Shown here piece by piece: positions 42,100 through 50,580 of a stretch of DNA of 53,875 nt. Source of the DNA: a virus. The position numbers were made by a program, and so were the translations under genes. Location of the stretch: positions 1-53,875 of the IMG/VR virus record IMGVR_UViG_3300006803_000001. One strand, given 5' to 3'. Numbering within the stretch: position 1 is the first letter of the stretch; each line of letters starts with the position of its first letter. Under the pieces are notes generated by a model. The model ran no database searches and was not told the origin of the DNA. It saw only the letters and a list, made by a program, of their open reading frames with translations.

Positions 42100-42548
42100 A
42101 ATTGTGAAAGGGCGTTTGATATTTCAACTTCGATTTCTGCGATTGATATTCTGACCATGCCCCCGACCGCTTGCTTGCTGTGCCCCGTTTCTAGGTATTG
42201 AATATATTCAAGATTTGACGTGATGTAAATCGGCTTACTGCCGAGGTCTGTGCCCTTGGAAATACTCGGGAATTTGTTCTCGGGTGATTTTGGCGGGGAG
42301 CCCTTGGTCTTGTTTTTGCCTTCTGCTTTCTTGCTGGTCTTTGACGGGACTTTTTGGTTGATCGCCCCGACGCCAAGATTCCAACTTGCGCGAGCTCTGC
42401 CCGTGTCGACTGGCGTCCTCTCTGTGATCTTTGTCCAGAGATTGAGGACGATGTATCGAATAAGCTTGTTCATGCTCATTTCCGCCTTCTCGGCGAATTG
42501 TTCTAAATCCGCTTTGAATGCAATCACGTTTGATGCGTTGCTTGCCAT
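42096..42548 (-). CDS. Head-tail joining / HK97 gp10-like protein
   Basis: A 150-residue protein. ITERTPVDTGRARASWNLGV is the signature of the HK97 gp10/minor tail Z-like family (TPVDTGRxRxSW), followed by a K/S/P-rich loop and a LEYIQYLETGHSKQAVGGMV segment, also family-typical. It joins the connector to the tail. Confidence 0.85.
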   Translation of the reverse strand: MASNASNVIAFKADLEQFAEKAEMSMNKLIRYIVLNLWTKITERTPVDTGRARASWNLGVGAINQKVPSKTSKKAEGKNKTKGSPPKSPENKFPSISKGTDLGSKPIYITSNLEYIQYLETGHSKQAVGGMVRISIAEIEVEISNALSQL

Positions 42549-42913
42549 TACCTTGCGACGATGAATTTGATTGTTGCCCCGACTGGGTCGAGCTCGATTC
42601 CGACAACGCCGTATGTCGCCGCCCCGATTTGAATTTGTGCCTCTGTTGTTGGGTCTACGCTTCCGACGTCCGAGGCTTTGACGAGATACACTTCATTGTT
42701 GACCATTAAGCTGGTATCGGCGTTGTATTGCTTTTCGTTATATCTCAACGCTGAGAGCTCGACTTCCGTTCCCCACCCCGAAGTCGAAGTCTCTGTGATC
42801 GGGTCATAGACGCCCTCTGTGGGGTCAAGGCGGAGTGTGATCGTCTTCCAAGCTTGATCGGCGAGCCCTTCCGCGATATCGTATCCTTTTTCCGCTAGTG
42901 CTCTGATGTCCAT
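42548..42913 (-). CDS. Head-tail connector (stopper-like) protein
   Basis: A 121-residue beta-rich protein (MDIRALAEKGYDIAEGLADQ) in the position of the head-closure/stopper protein between adaptor and gp10-like genes. No decisive motif, so the role follows from gene order. Confidence 0.65.
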   Translation of the reverse strand: MDIRALAEKGYDIAEGLADQAWKTITLRLDPTEGVYDPITETSTSGWGTEVELSALRYNEKQYNADTSLMVNNEVYLVKASDVGSVDPTTEAQIQIGAATYGVVGIELDPVGATIKFIVAR

Positions 42914-42916
42914 ATC

Positions 42917-43453
42917 TTATCTTTCAACGCTTCCGAGTGAGAAGCTTTTCGATGAGTTGCTTGTCTTGACTGTGCCGTATCCCGGGAGCATGTGATCAAT
43001 AAAGTCGGGTATGATTTGGGTTCCTAGCTTCTCGAAGAAACCAAGTTGAACGGCGCCGTTGCCGACGTTTAGGCTGCTGAGATTTGCCTCAGACGGATCG
43101 ACTGCGACCTTCCCTTGTTTTGCGTGCAATTGAATCGCCATTTCGCAACATGCGTCTTTCACTGGATTCGGGACGATGTCGTCCGCGATTGCAATCCCGT
43201 CAACAACGAGCTCGATTCTCGGGAATGCAAGAGCCTGTGTATCTGTCGCCCTCTTGCCTACCCAGTTGACAGAGCTCGTCAATTGCCTGCTTGCGCTGAT
43301 GATTGCCGCCTTTTTGATCTCCCCGTCGGTCTCTGCCGTCCATGCCGTCGAGGTCAATGAACTCTCGGCGTATGCGTCAACCTCGAGCTCGGTGACGTAT
43401 GTGTTTGCGTCTGCAAGTCCTGTGCCGTCTTCGGGTGTTAATACTAAAGCCAT
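42917..43453 (-). CDS. Head-tail adaptor (DnaT-like family)
   Basis: A 178-residue protein. LTPEDGTGLADANTYVTELE and SWVGKR-type WVGKRATDTQALAFPR are characteristic of the phage DnaT-like ssDNA-binding/adaptor family (GLADANTYV, A-FPR), which attaches to the portal. It is the first connector gene and is served by a candidate promoter directly upstream. Confidence 0.8.
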   Translation of the reverse strand: MALVLTPEDGTGLADANTYVTELEVDAYAESSLTSTAWTAETDGEIKKAAIISASRQLTSSVNWVGKRATDTQALAFPRIELVVDGIAIADDIVPNPVKDACCEMAIQLHAKQGKVAVDPSEANLSSLNVGNGAVQLGFFEKLGTQIIPDFIDHMLPGYGTVKTSNSSKSFSLGSVER

Positions 43454-43470
43454 TATTTTGTAATTGTCTG

Positions 43471-43499
43471 TTTATACGATTTTCAAATTCTTTTGTCAT
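43471..43499 (-). promoter_or_regulatory. Candidate promoter for connector/tail genes
   Basis: ATGACA (43494-43499), 17-bp spacer, TATAAA (43471-43476), about 17 bp before the adaptor ATG. Lies just after a palindrome that follows the holin gene, a sensible place to begin the tail transcript. Not verified. Confidence 0.4.
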
Positions 43500-43507
43500 C
43501 AACTAAA

Positions 43508-43521
43508 GCGCCCGCGGGCGC
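43508..43521. repeat. GCGCCCGCGGGCGC palindrome, intergenic copy
   Basis: A perfect palindrome 4 bp after the stop at 43526, at the border of the lysis block and the connector genes. Confidence 0.85.
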
Positions 43522-43525
43522 CTTT

Positions 43526-43834
43526 TCATGATTTGTGCTTGATTTCGCTGTGCATTGACTGAGTTGCCGCGGCTAAATCTTTGAGTGCAAGGGAAAGTGT
43601 ATTGAACAATTCCCGTTGTTCTGTTCTGTCCGCGTGACGCTCTGTCCTTTCGTCTCTCATTACTTTTTCGATGAGCTCTGTATGATGCTTGTCCTTTCTT
43701 GTGAGGACATAAAAGAAAGCAAACAAAGAGGCAAAAAGGGCGAAGATGATCAGACCAATAAGCCCGCCCGCGTTTTGCCACATTTCGGGGTCGCCAATGG
43801 TTGCAATGATGTGAATTGTATTTTGAAGATTCAT
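43526..43834 (-). CDS. Putative holin or membrane-anchored lysis protein (102 aa)
   Basis: One strong transmembrane segment (GGLIGLIIFALFASLFAFFY, about residues 23-43), then a long charged helix (KDKHHTELIEKVMRDERTER...). Adjacent to the endolysin-like gene, so a holin or i-spanin-like role is likely. The topology (single TM, long charged C-terminus) fits either. Confidence 0.55.
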   Translation of the reverse strand: MNLQNTIHIIATIGDPEMWQNAGGLIGLIIFALFASLFAFFYVLTRKDKHHTELIEKVMRDERTERHADRTEQRELFNTLSLALKDLAAATQSMHSEIKHKS

Positions 43835-43836
43835 GT

Positions 43837-44484
43837 CTATTTGTAGTCTCCGTCATACCAAAACCCGTTTTTCGGGTCTTTGATACGAGGCTCATTTATA
43901 AGGTGATATTGAAAAGAGTTTTGATTGTGTCTCTTCATCAACATTTGCAGGGTGGAAAAAAATGATTGCCACTGTTCGGGCGGGACTGTCTGACATCCTG
44001 CCGAGCTCGTTGTCGTGTATCCGCCTCGGTGAAGGTTAATCCAGAATCGGAGGTTTGCTCGGTCATGAAATAGGCTGTCCGTGCCCTCTATGCGCTTGCC
44101 GTTGCCCTCGCCGCCGTCTCGGCGAACCACAACGCTCGAGGCTTGTCGGAAGGCTGTGTGCCCGCTTTTTTTGCCGTATCCGTGATGCCCTTGCACATAG
44201 TCGACGATTTGCGGGCTCTCAAGACTTGCTCGTCCCTGCTTGTATCCGCTTGGGTCGGTGTTGAAATTAAAGCTTAAAAATGATTCGGGTGAGATTATGA
44301 ACGCGGCGTCGTCGTAGATTCCCCGATCGTTCTTTGCCTTTTTACCCATTGAGTCGAGGTAATAGCCTCTGACTGCAATGACTGAAACGGCGTCCTCTTG
44401 CAATTTCTGGTCAATCTGACTCGATCTCCAGTTCTCAATCTTCGCTCGCAATGCCTGCGGTCTTTTTTTGGGTAAGAATCTCAT
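43837..44484 (-). CDS. Putative endolysin (L,D-peptidase-like)
   Basis: A 215-residue protein. The motif INLHRGGYTTTSSAGCQTVP (about residue 152) has the His ... Ser-x-Gly-Cys arrangement of L,D-transpeptidase/peptidase folds acting on peptidoglycan, with conserved SFLSFNFNTDPSG upstream and FQYHLI near the end. I recall similar proteins in phage genomes, but biochemical activity is unknown. The start at 44484 overlaps the DUF1353 stop (ATGA) and is followed by the holin-like gene. Confidence 0.5.
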   Translation of the reverse strand: MRFLPKKRPQALRAKIENWRSSQIDQKLQEDAVSVIAVRGYYLDSMGKKAKNDRGIYDDAAFIISPESFLSFNFNTDPSGYKQGRASLESPQIVDYVQGHHGYGKKSGHTAFRQASSVVVRRDGGEGNGKRIEGTDSLFHDRANLRFWINLHRGGYTTTSSAGCQTVPPEQWQSFFSTLQMLMKRHNQNSFQYHLINEPRIKDPKNGFWYDGDYK

Positions 44485-44948
44485 AGCTTTTCGAGTATGT
44501 CTTTTGTGCTTGGTGTTCGTCCGAGAAGGAAGTTCAAATGCTCGATTCGACTTGCGTGTCTGCCGTATGCGACGAACCCTGCAATTCTTAGTCCTGCAAT
44601 TATTTTTTTTCGCTTCCACCATGAGACGGGGCTCCAATGGTCACGCATTGCCCGATTGAGAATCTTGTCGGCTGTCCTTTGTCCGTTTGCCCCGCAGAAT
44701 TGCGAGCGATACAGCCAATCGTGTATGACTGCCGGACCATTGCTGTCTTGCACTTTGCTGACTAACGAGCGGACAATCCTCGGCACGCTGTAAAGATCAG
44801 AGACAAAATTTTTGGGAACTCGTATCTCCCCGAACTCGAGGTCGTCATATATGTAATCTGAGAGCAATTGCCATTTTCCTTGTCCTACTTCTCTGACGTC
44901 AAGGTGCATGGGGAATGCCTCGTTTGTTTTTACTGTGTCAATTTGCAT
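44481..44948 (-). CDS. DUF1353 protein
   Basis: A 155-residue protein matching DUF1353: VPKNFVSDLYSVPRIVRSLV, then AVIHDWLYRSQFCGANGQRT and ADKILNRAMRDH. The S-D-x-x-S-V-P-R and H-D-W-L-Y-R motifs are conserved in phage members found near lysis genes. Function unknown. Confidence 0.8.
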   Translation of the reverse strand: MQIDTVKTNEAFPMHLDVREVGQGKWQLLSDYIYDDLEFGEIRVPKNFVSDLYSVPRIVRSLVSKVQDSNGPAVIHDWLYRSQFCGANGQRTADKILNRAMRDHWSPVSWWKRKKIIAGLRIAGFVAYGRHASRIEHLNFLLGRTPSTKDILEKL

Positions 44949-44949
44949 C

Positions 44950-45054
44950 TCAATCGCTTTGTGAGTAAAGCATATATATCAACGCATAAATCAATGTCAT
45001 GACCAAAAACCAAAGGACGAAAGCTTTTGCCGCATCTGTGTCGTCCCCGTTCAT
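44950..45054 (-). CDS. Small membrane protein (34 aa), holin candidate
   Basis: The frame from ATG 45054 to TGA 44950 encodes a charged N-terminus (MNGDDTDAAKAFV) and one hydrophobic helix (LWFLVMTLIYALIYMLY). It fits exactly between the leucine-rich-repeat gene and the DUF1353 gene, with 3 and 1 bp gaps. A short single-pass protein within a lysis cassette could be a holin or a spanin component. Confidence 0.6.
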   Translation of the reverse strand: MNGDDTDAAKAFVLWFLVMTLIYALIYMLYSQSD

Positions 45055-45057
45055 TTT

Positions 45058-46368
45058 TTAGGGTGCTGTCGGGTAATTGCTCCATGTTGCAATTGTCACG
45101 GAAGGGTCGACTCCTTGTGTCGTTCGCCATCCCGCGTCATATCCTGCGAGCTCGCTTGCTTTGACGTAAATTGTTGTCAATGCGTCTGTGCCCGCAAGGG
45201 CGGTTCCACCTGTCCATGCCGAAGCTGGGCAAGCAATATACGCCTCTGTAATTGATGAGCAATTCAGAAACGCACTCCAGTTGACCAATGTCACGCCCGC
45301 AGGGATTACAAGTATTCCGTCGAACCCAATGCATCCGGCAAATGCGGTTCGGTCAACTTCGGTCACTGAGCTTGGTATAATAATGTCTCCCGTAAACCCG
45401 CTGCAATTACGAAACGAACTTTGTCTCAAGAACGTGACCGAACTTGGTATTGTCAATGTGCCGCTCAAATTGAAGCATTCATTGAAGCAACTGACCGGGA
45501 TTGACGATATGCTGTTTGATATTGTCAGAGACCCAGCGAATCCAGTGCAATTTTCAAATGCATCGGAGTCAATGCTTGTGACTGTGTTTGGTATAGTCAA
45601 GTTGCCTGTGAAATCCGAATTTGAAAACGCCCCGTAATTGATTCTTGTCACACTGCTTGGGATAGTGAGTGTCCCTGTTCGTTCGCTGTAATTGAAAGCA
45701 TAATTTGCAATCAATGTCACACTGCTTGGAATAGTAAGAGCGCTTGTCACTCTTCTCGGGGAATAAATCAATTCGGTTTTGCTTTTGTTGTATAAGACAT
45801 CGTCCGAATTGTCGCTGTAGTTTTGATTTGTCGGTGCAACTGTAAGCGATGTGAACGCGCACTGATCGAATGGGTTCGATAATCCTGCGGCGGATTGCAG
45901 TGTCGTGACTGTTGAAGGTATATTCAACGCCCCCGTCATTGCTTCGCATCTTCCGAACGCTAAGTGCCCAATTGTTTGCAATCCTTCATTCAAAATCAAT
46001 CCCGTTGGGGTGAAACAAAATGCAAACGCCTGTTGTTGTATAGTTGTGACTGAGGTCGGGATTTCTATTGTCCCCGAAAAGCTGTTGTCTTGAAAAGCTT
46101 GTTCCAATATCTGAGTGACTCCATTCGGCAATGTAAGTTGCCCCGTAAGGTAATTTCGATAAAAAGCTCTTTCACCTACAATATTGCATGACGTCCCGAT
46201 AGTGACTCTCGTTGCGGTTGGGTATGTTGTTTTCTGGTAGTTCCAGTCGTTGGGGACGTCGCCCTCGATAGAGACAAGAACAGTATTCCCGTCATATAAT
46301 GTCGTTGCGGTTATAGGCGGATCGACTTGCCGACTCCCTATCAATTCAATTGGAAAGTTGAGTATCAT
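45058..46368 (-). CDS. BspA-type leucine-rich repeat protein
   Basis: A 436-residue protein with about 10-12 repeats of LRR_5 type, such as GTLTIPSSVTRINYGAFSNS and GNLTIPNTVTSIDSDAFENC. These fold into a solenoid and in bacteria commonly serve as adhesins. In a phage, a virion-displayed copy would be a host- or surface-binding element. The start at 46368 overlaps the upstream propeller gene by 4 bp. Confidence 0.8.
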   Translation of the reverse strand: MILNFPIELIGSRQVDPPITATTLYDGNTVLVSIEGDVPNDWNYQKTTYPTATRVTIGTSCNIVGERAFYRNYLTGQLTLPNGVTQILEQAFQDNSFSGTIEIPTSVTTIQQQAFAFCFTPTGLILNEGLQTIGHLAFGRCEAMTGALNIPSTVTTLQSAAGLSNPFDQCAFTSLTVAPTNQNYSDNSDDVLYNKSKTELIYSPRRVTSALTIPSSVTLIANYAFNYSERTGTLTIPSSVTRINYGAFSNSDFTGNLTIPNTVTSIDSDAFENCTGFAGSLTISNSISSIPVSCFNECFNLSGTLTIPSSVTFLRQSSFRNCSGFTGDIIIPSSVTEVDRTAFAGCIGFDGILVIPAGVTLVNWSAFLNCSSITEAYIACPASAWTGGTALAGTDALTTIYVKASELAGYDAGWRTTQGVDPSVTIATWSNYPTAP

Positions 46369-47192
46369 CCTACCTCCAATCCCCAAGGGTAATCAAGATC
46401 AGTCACTAAAATTTGCGGGTAGTTTGACCCGTCAAGCTCGCATCTTGCGATGAAGTTTGCGCCTAGACCTTGTCCCTTCATGACGTAGATTCCCTCGTCT
46501 GTGACGCTAATTGCAGAACAACCACGATCAGAATCCGCCAAGCTTGAAACTAATGTTGTGATATTTGACCCGTCAAGGTTGGCTCTTTTTACTGTCATTG
46601 GAACCCCATTGAATCCGCCTTGGGTATTCCAATACAGGAAATTGCCTTCAACTGTTACGCCCCAAAGGGCATCTGCGCTTGCTATGTTGACCAAAGTTGT
46701 TGGGTTTGACCCGTCAAGCTCGCACCTTTTAATTGCTTTGGTTCCGCTAGAATTGCCCCAATAGATATATGTCCCGTCTGATCCGAGCCCGTAAGAGGAG
46801 CCCGAATCTGTATGAATCAAGTTGACGCTTGTTCCATCAAGATTGCATCTTTTAATATGACGGACTCCGCTCGAGTATTCTTGCCAATAGATGAACTCGT
46901 CATTCACGACAACGATTGTGTCCGCTGCATTGGCAAGGTTGTCGACTAGAACAATTTGCTCGCTTCCGTTTTTTCGGCTTCGGCGTATTTGGTTGGGGAA
47001 GTCAGTCCAATAAATGAAATTGCCATTTTTCGCAATGCCCCTCGAGACGTCGGTTGGTTGCTGTCCTCTGACAATCTCTCTCTCCCCCGTCCCGTCGATG
47101 TTAATACGCATCAAGTTGTCCCCAGAGAAATTACTCCAATATACGTGAGCTCCGAACAAATCGGTTCCAACAAGTGATGTCTGAAAGTTCAT
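46365..47192 (-). CDS. YWTD-type beta-propeller protein
   Basis: A 275-residue protein with six repeats of about 43 residues: VYWSNFSGDNLMRINIDGTG, FIYWTDFPNQIRRSRKNGSE, FIYWQEYSSGVRHIKRCNLD, YIYWGNSSGTKAIKRCELDG, FLYWNT... and a final segment. These match the YWTD/LDLR class B propeller. Such domains usually bind proteins or glycans outside the cell. Uncommon in phage structural regions. Confidence 0.75.
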   Translation of the reverse strand: MNFQTSLVGTDLFGAHVYWSNFSGDNLMRINIDGTGEREIVRGQQPTDVSRGIAKNGNFIYWTDFPNQIRRSRKNGSEQIVLVDNLANAADTIVVVNDEFIYWQEYSSGVRHIKRCNLDGTSVNLIHTDSGSSYGLGSDGTYIYWGNSSGTKAIKRCELDGSNPTTLVNIASADALWGVTVEGNFLYWNTQGGFNGVPMTVKRANLDGSNITTLVSSLADSDRGCSAISVTDEGIYVMKGQGLGANFIARCELDGSNYPQILVTDLDYPWGLEVG

Positions 47193-47200
47193 ATTGCAAG

Positions 47201-48310
47201 CTATCCGACTAGGCTGATATACAGATACATTTCTGTGCCGTCGTAATAATACCCGATTGTTATCTTGTCCGCTGTCGTCAAAGTGGCGACGTCGGCAGGG
47301 ATACCATTCAAAACTCTATTGGCTCCCGCCGCTAGTGACCACGCTCCGAGCCCGTCAGTCGTCAAAATTATCATCCCCGAAGCTCCCTCGACTGCATTCG
47401 TGATTGCAAGAGAAGTGACGTTCTCAGTCAATGTCGTCTTTACGATCTCGCCCGCTGTATAATCAAAAGAAAGAACCCCCGCTGTTGTTGATACAGTTTG
47501 AGTTTTTGATTTCGCTTGCCATGTGCCGACGCCGTTCGCATCTGATGTGAGGACGTAATCGTCGGTTGCTCCCGTTGGCATTTTGAATCCTGCGCCAACA
47601 TTAAGACTTGGAACGTATGCCGTATCCGCTGCATCTGTTACGATGCCCGTGCCACCTAAGATTACTGAACGATGATGCGTAGATTGGATTTTGTTTGTAT
47701 CTCCACCAATTATGACCGCCTCAGTTGCGCTTTCGATTATGTTTGTATCTCCACCGAGAACTGAAGAATTTTTTGTCTGTGTTGATGACGTTCCCTCTCC
47801 AGTTAGTCCGACAACGCTGTTGATTGTCCCAATCGCACTTGTGTATTTCGTGTTAAGAGTTGTATCTGTACAACCTAAACCTTCCGCTTCCTGTCCATTT
47901 ATAGTTTGCCTAAAGCCTCCCATACTAGAACTATCGTTGCCAGAAACTACATTCTCACGCCCTCCATAACTTACCGAGCGATTGCCGCTTACTACATTTA
48001 CAACGCCTCCAATTGCGCAAGCTTGATTGCCAGAGGCGATATTGTCGTTGACTGGATTTGATGGATGCAATGTTGCAATCCTGCCCGCACTTATGTCGTT
48101 GCGCGTGGTTGCTCCGTTATTTGTGACTGACTCAAGAGTCGGGTCGGCTGGTTGCAATGCTGAGTCCGCTGTCTGTCCTTGAGTGAATGTCGCAAAGTCT
48201 TCTGTCGCGGCGTCGGCGGCTGTGCCAAGTCCGAGACTGGTCTTTGCCGCTGCATTGTCGGCGCTCTTTAATAGGTTGTCGACGTCTGTTGATACTGGAT
48301 AATCTGGCAT
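47201..48310 (-). CDS. Fibre-like structural protein (369 aa)
   Basis: A 369-residue protein. The N-terminus (MPDYPVSTDVDNLLKSADNA) has an AAAKTSLGLGTAA segment common in phage fibre virion-anchoring regions. The middle has short repeats such as SGNRSVSYGGRENVVSGNDS resembling trimeric YadA-head-like beta rolls, and the C-terminus is a globular tip. Probably a trimeric surface fibre. Confidence 0.7.
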   Translation of the reverse strand: MPDYPVSTDVDNLLKSADNAAAKTSLGLGTAADAATEDFATFTQGQTADSALQPADPTLESVTNNGATTRNDISAGRIATLHPSNPVNDNIASGNQACAIGGVVNVVSGNRSVSYGGRENVVSGNDSSSMGGFRQTINGQEAEGLGCTDTTLNTKYTSAIGTINSVVGLTGEGTSSTQTKNSSVLGGDTNIIESATEAVIIGGDTNKIQSTHHRSVILGGTGIVTDAADTAYVPSLNVGAGFKMPTGATDDYVLTSDANGVGTWQAKSKTQTVSTTAGVLSFDYTAGEIVKTTLTENVTSLAITNAVEGASGMIILTTDGLGAWSLAAGANRVLNGIPADVATLTTADKITIGYYYDGTEMYLYISLVG

Positions 48311-48323
48311 GATCTTTTATTTT

Positions 48324-48518
48324 TTAAGGTTGGATGTATTTGTCCCCATTAGGTGCAAGAAAGACCCCGCCCGCTGACGGGCTGAAATATCCATTGCCCG
48401 AACTGGGGGGGATAGTCGGCTCGCTTGGCTCTGAGAACGCCGTCGAAAACATGCGGACGACTGGTTTCGTGACGCTTGTTTTGACGGGGTGTCCTGTGTC
48501 TCTGCTTGGGGCGCTCAT
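48324..48518 (-). CDS. Hypothetical structural-region protein (64 aa)
   Basis: A proline/serine-rich 64-residue protein (MSAPSRDTGHPVKTSVTKPV), without hydrophobic segments. It lies next to the fibre gene and may be a decoration or anchoring peptide. Function unknown. Confidence 0.5.
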   Translation of the reverse strand: MSAPSRDTGHPVKTSVTKPVVRMFSTAFSEPSEPTIPPSSGNGYFSPSAGGVFLAPNGDKYIQP

Positions 48519-48520
48519 TA

Positions 48521-48808
48521 CTAGCCTCTTGTGCTTGGCTTGATTTTTGCAATACGAACGACCATGTCGGTTGTTCCGCTTGCGCTTGATACGATAAGAG
48601 ATCCCGAGGCGCTAATTGCTCGGAATTCGCAAGCATTCGGCGACGTGACTGAAGTGTCCGACCCGCTGAATGGCAGATATAAAACTCCGCCCGTGCTTTG
48701 GACTTTGACCTCGGCTCCGCCGAATGTGCCTTCGACCGATGCGATGTAATGTTGCAACGGGACAAGCTCGATTGCGGTCGTGCCGTCTGTGGTGATATTG
48801 AATGTCAT
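48521..48808 (-). CDS. Small beta-rich protein (95 aa), possible head decoration protein
   Basis: A 95-residue protein, MTFNITTDGTTAIELVPLQH, with alternating short strands and no charged tail. Its position two genes after the capsid gene suggests a decoration protein or a fibre base; not proven. Confidence 0.5.
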   Translation of the reverse strand: MTFNITTDGTTAIELVPLQHYIASVEGTFGGAEVKVQSTGGVLYLPFSGSDTSVTSPNACEFRAISASGSLIVSSASGTTDMVVRIAKIKPSTRG

Positions 48809-48819
48809 TGTTGTTTTTG

Positions 48820-49287
48820 TTATTTGATTGTGACGCCTTCAATGGCGATGTGACCTTCGGGGATTTCGTCTTTTGAAACTTCGACAACGTATCCGTCCTC
48901 GGTTTCTTTGATGCTGTCAAAAGCGAGATCGAGCTTTGCCGCCAATGCTTCGGCGTGACGCTCTTGCGCGTATGACTTGCCGTCCTTGGTTCCGATGTAT
49001 GCTTTGAGCTCTTGAGCGGGCTCCTGTGCCTCTTCAACGGGTGTCTCTGCGGATAGGACGTCGGTTGTTGCCTCCTCGGGCGCTTTAATTGGCTTTTCTG
49101 GGGCTCCCCCGCCTGCTATGCGTTTGTTCTCGGCGTTGATTGCTGCTCGTCGAATGCGTGCGGCAAACTTTGCCTCGGCAACTTTCTTGAGTTGTGTCTT
49201 GTCGACCTTCAATGGTTTTCTGCGGCGACGAATCGGCACGTTCGGGTTGTGAACGATTGCCTTATTGAGTGAGATGTCTTTGTCCAT
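48820..49287 (-). CDS. Charged head-region protein (155 aa)
   Basis: A 155-residue protein. Basic N-terminal half (PIRRRRKPLKVDKTQLKKVA), acidic linker, and a C-terminal module around AYIGTKDGKSYAQERHAEAL. Directly downstream of the capsid gene and its terminator. Possibly a head assembly or DNA-contacting protein. The start at 49287 is chosen because the longer frame runs into the terminator hairpin. Confidence 0.55.
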   Translation of the reverse strand: MDKDISLNKAIVHNPNVPIRRRRKPLKVDKTQLKKVAEAKFAARIRRAAINAENKRIAGGGAPEKPIKAPEEATTDVLSAETPVEEAQEPAQELKAYIGTKDGKSYAQERHAEALAAKLDLAFDSIKETEDGYVVEVSKDEIPEGHIAIEGVTIK

Positions 49288-49305
49288 TTGCGTTGTTTTT
49301 TGAGC

Positions 49306-49339
49306 AAAAAGGGGAAGCCGCCGATTTGGCAACTTCCCC
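49306..49339 (-). terminator. Intrinsic terminator after the capsid gene
   Basis: On the minus strand, GGGGAAGTTGCC pairs with GGCGGCTTCCCC around AAATC (49311-49339), followed by TTTTT. It lies 28 bp after the capsid stop and would uncouple capsid expression from the genes behind it. Confidence 0.85.
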
Positions 49340-49366
49340 CCCTTGTGGTTTTATCCTTGGAAGGGA

Positions 49367-50377
49367 TTAGTTGTGACGGACGCGAACGATTCGCACGTTC
49401 TTTGTCTCGTATACCTGTGACCAGTTGGTCTCGTCGGCAACCTCGAGGTTTGTCGGTGCAAGACCAGCCATTGAAGCGCCGTTCCACTTCACGCCGCGTG
49501 GGTGAAGGATAAAGCGCTTGCGGTTGATGATGTTGCTATCGCCTGCGAGAGCATTGCGGTCGAGCTCGACTGCCCATGTTCCCTCACCACCTTCGGCGGC
49601 TTCGCTTCCTTCGCCTGCGGCGTATGCAAATGCACCACGTCCGAAGAGGTATGTTGAGTAAACAGGATCGCCGTCGATTGTCTCAACTGTGATCTTGTCG
49701 TCAACGATGACCTCCATGCCTTGGAAGACGCGGATTTCTGCGGCGCCTTCGCTCGGCTTGATAAAGTCAATTAGGTCAGCTTGTGCAAGTTCGGTCTCAA
49801 CCTTGGAGTGCATTGCAATCGCGGTGAGGCTTCCTTTGTTGTCGCCGAGCAATTGCTTTGCGTCGAGGATTACGTCGCCGTTGATTACGTTGTCGACTCC
49901 TGCTGATCCTGCGCCGCCTGTGGTATGGTATACGTCGAGGGTTGAGTTTGCTGCCATTGTTGTTTCGCCAAATACGCCTGTCAGTGTGCCAAGCAATAAG
50001 TCTTGATGCTTGCGCATCCAGTAATCAGCAAAGAGGTCAACGATTGTGTTGAGAGGATCCGCCCCACTAAGCTTGCGAGAAAGGTCATTCACTGAGAATG
50101 CGTCTCCGCGTAAGTGAACGATTCCGACGTCCGCGGTTGCGGTGATCTTCTTTGGAGTAAGAGAGGCGCCGTCGGTGAGGACTTGGTCATCTCCTGCAAG
50201 GTCTTGGAAGAAAGGAATATTTACAGTCTGTCCGCCCTCTGATATTTTGGATGAAAGGGTTGATTCAATTGAGATAAGTCCGCTCTGAAAGAGACGACTT
50301 TTTTCTGCTGTCCGCTCAACAACGTATCCCTCGAAAAGCTCGGGGACGATGATGTCTGCAACTTGTGTTTTTGCCAT
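49367..50377 (-). CDS. Major capsid protein (HK97-like fold)
   Basis: A 336-residue protein, MAKTQVADIIVPELFEGYVV, with the E-loop-like segment and C-terminal GMEVIVDDKITVETIDGDPV ... YLFGRGAFAYAAGEG, typical of the phage coat family that includes SPP1-type capsids. It is preceded by a scaffold gene and followed by a terminator, with its own extended -10 promoter upstream, which fits the very high output needed. Confidence 0.9.
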   Translation of the reverse strand: MAKTQVADIIVPELFEGYVVERTAEKSRLFQSGLISIESTLSSKISEGGQTVNIPFFQDLAGDDQVLTDGASLTPKKITATADVGIVHLRGDAFSVNDLSRKLSGADPLNTIVDLFADYWMRKHQDLLLGTLTGVFGETTMAANSTLDVYHTTGGAGSAGVDNVINGDVILDAKQLLGDNKGSLTAIAMHSKVETELAQADLIDFIKPSEGAAEIRVFQGMEVIVDDKITVETIDGDPVYSTYLFGRGAFAYAAGEGSEAAEGGEGTWAVELDRNALAGDSNIINRKRFILHPRGVKWNGASMAGLAPTNLEVADETNWSQVYETKNVRIVRVRHN

Positions 50378-50412
50378 ATTGGTTTGTTTGTATTTTGTGT
50401 TTGGTTTGTCGA

Positions 50413-50421
50413 GTTATATCA
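50413..50421 (-). promoter_or_regulatory. Extended -10 promoter for the capsid gene
   Basis: TGATATAAC on the minus strand (TGn then TATAAC at 50413-50418), with a poor -35 (TCGACG, 18-bp spacer). It lies between the terminator at 50511-50550 and the capsid start; the 217-bp gap otherwise holds a short GCATCGGGGATGC hairpin and the A/C-rich leader CAAACAAACCAATATG. Confidence 0.55.
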
Positions 50422-50510
50422 TCCGCATCCCCGATGCGTCGATCTACCGCCCCGCGGCTTTTCGAAATTCACTCGACGTCACGATTAACCATTAGACAGG
50501 ACAATACGTC

Positions 50511-50550
50511 AAAAACAAAAAGCGCCCGAAGGAGATATTCCCTCGGACGC
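50511..50550 (-). terminator. Intrinsic terminator after the scaffold gene
   Basis: Minus strand GCGTCCGAGGGA pairs with TCCTTCGGGCGC around ATATC (50522-50550) and is followed by TTTTTGTTTTT. A 12-bp stem with two G-U pairs. Confidence 0.85.
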
Positions 50551-50580
50551 GTGTCGCCGTTGTTCCTTTTTGATCAATAA

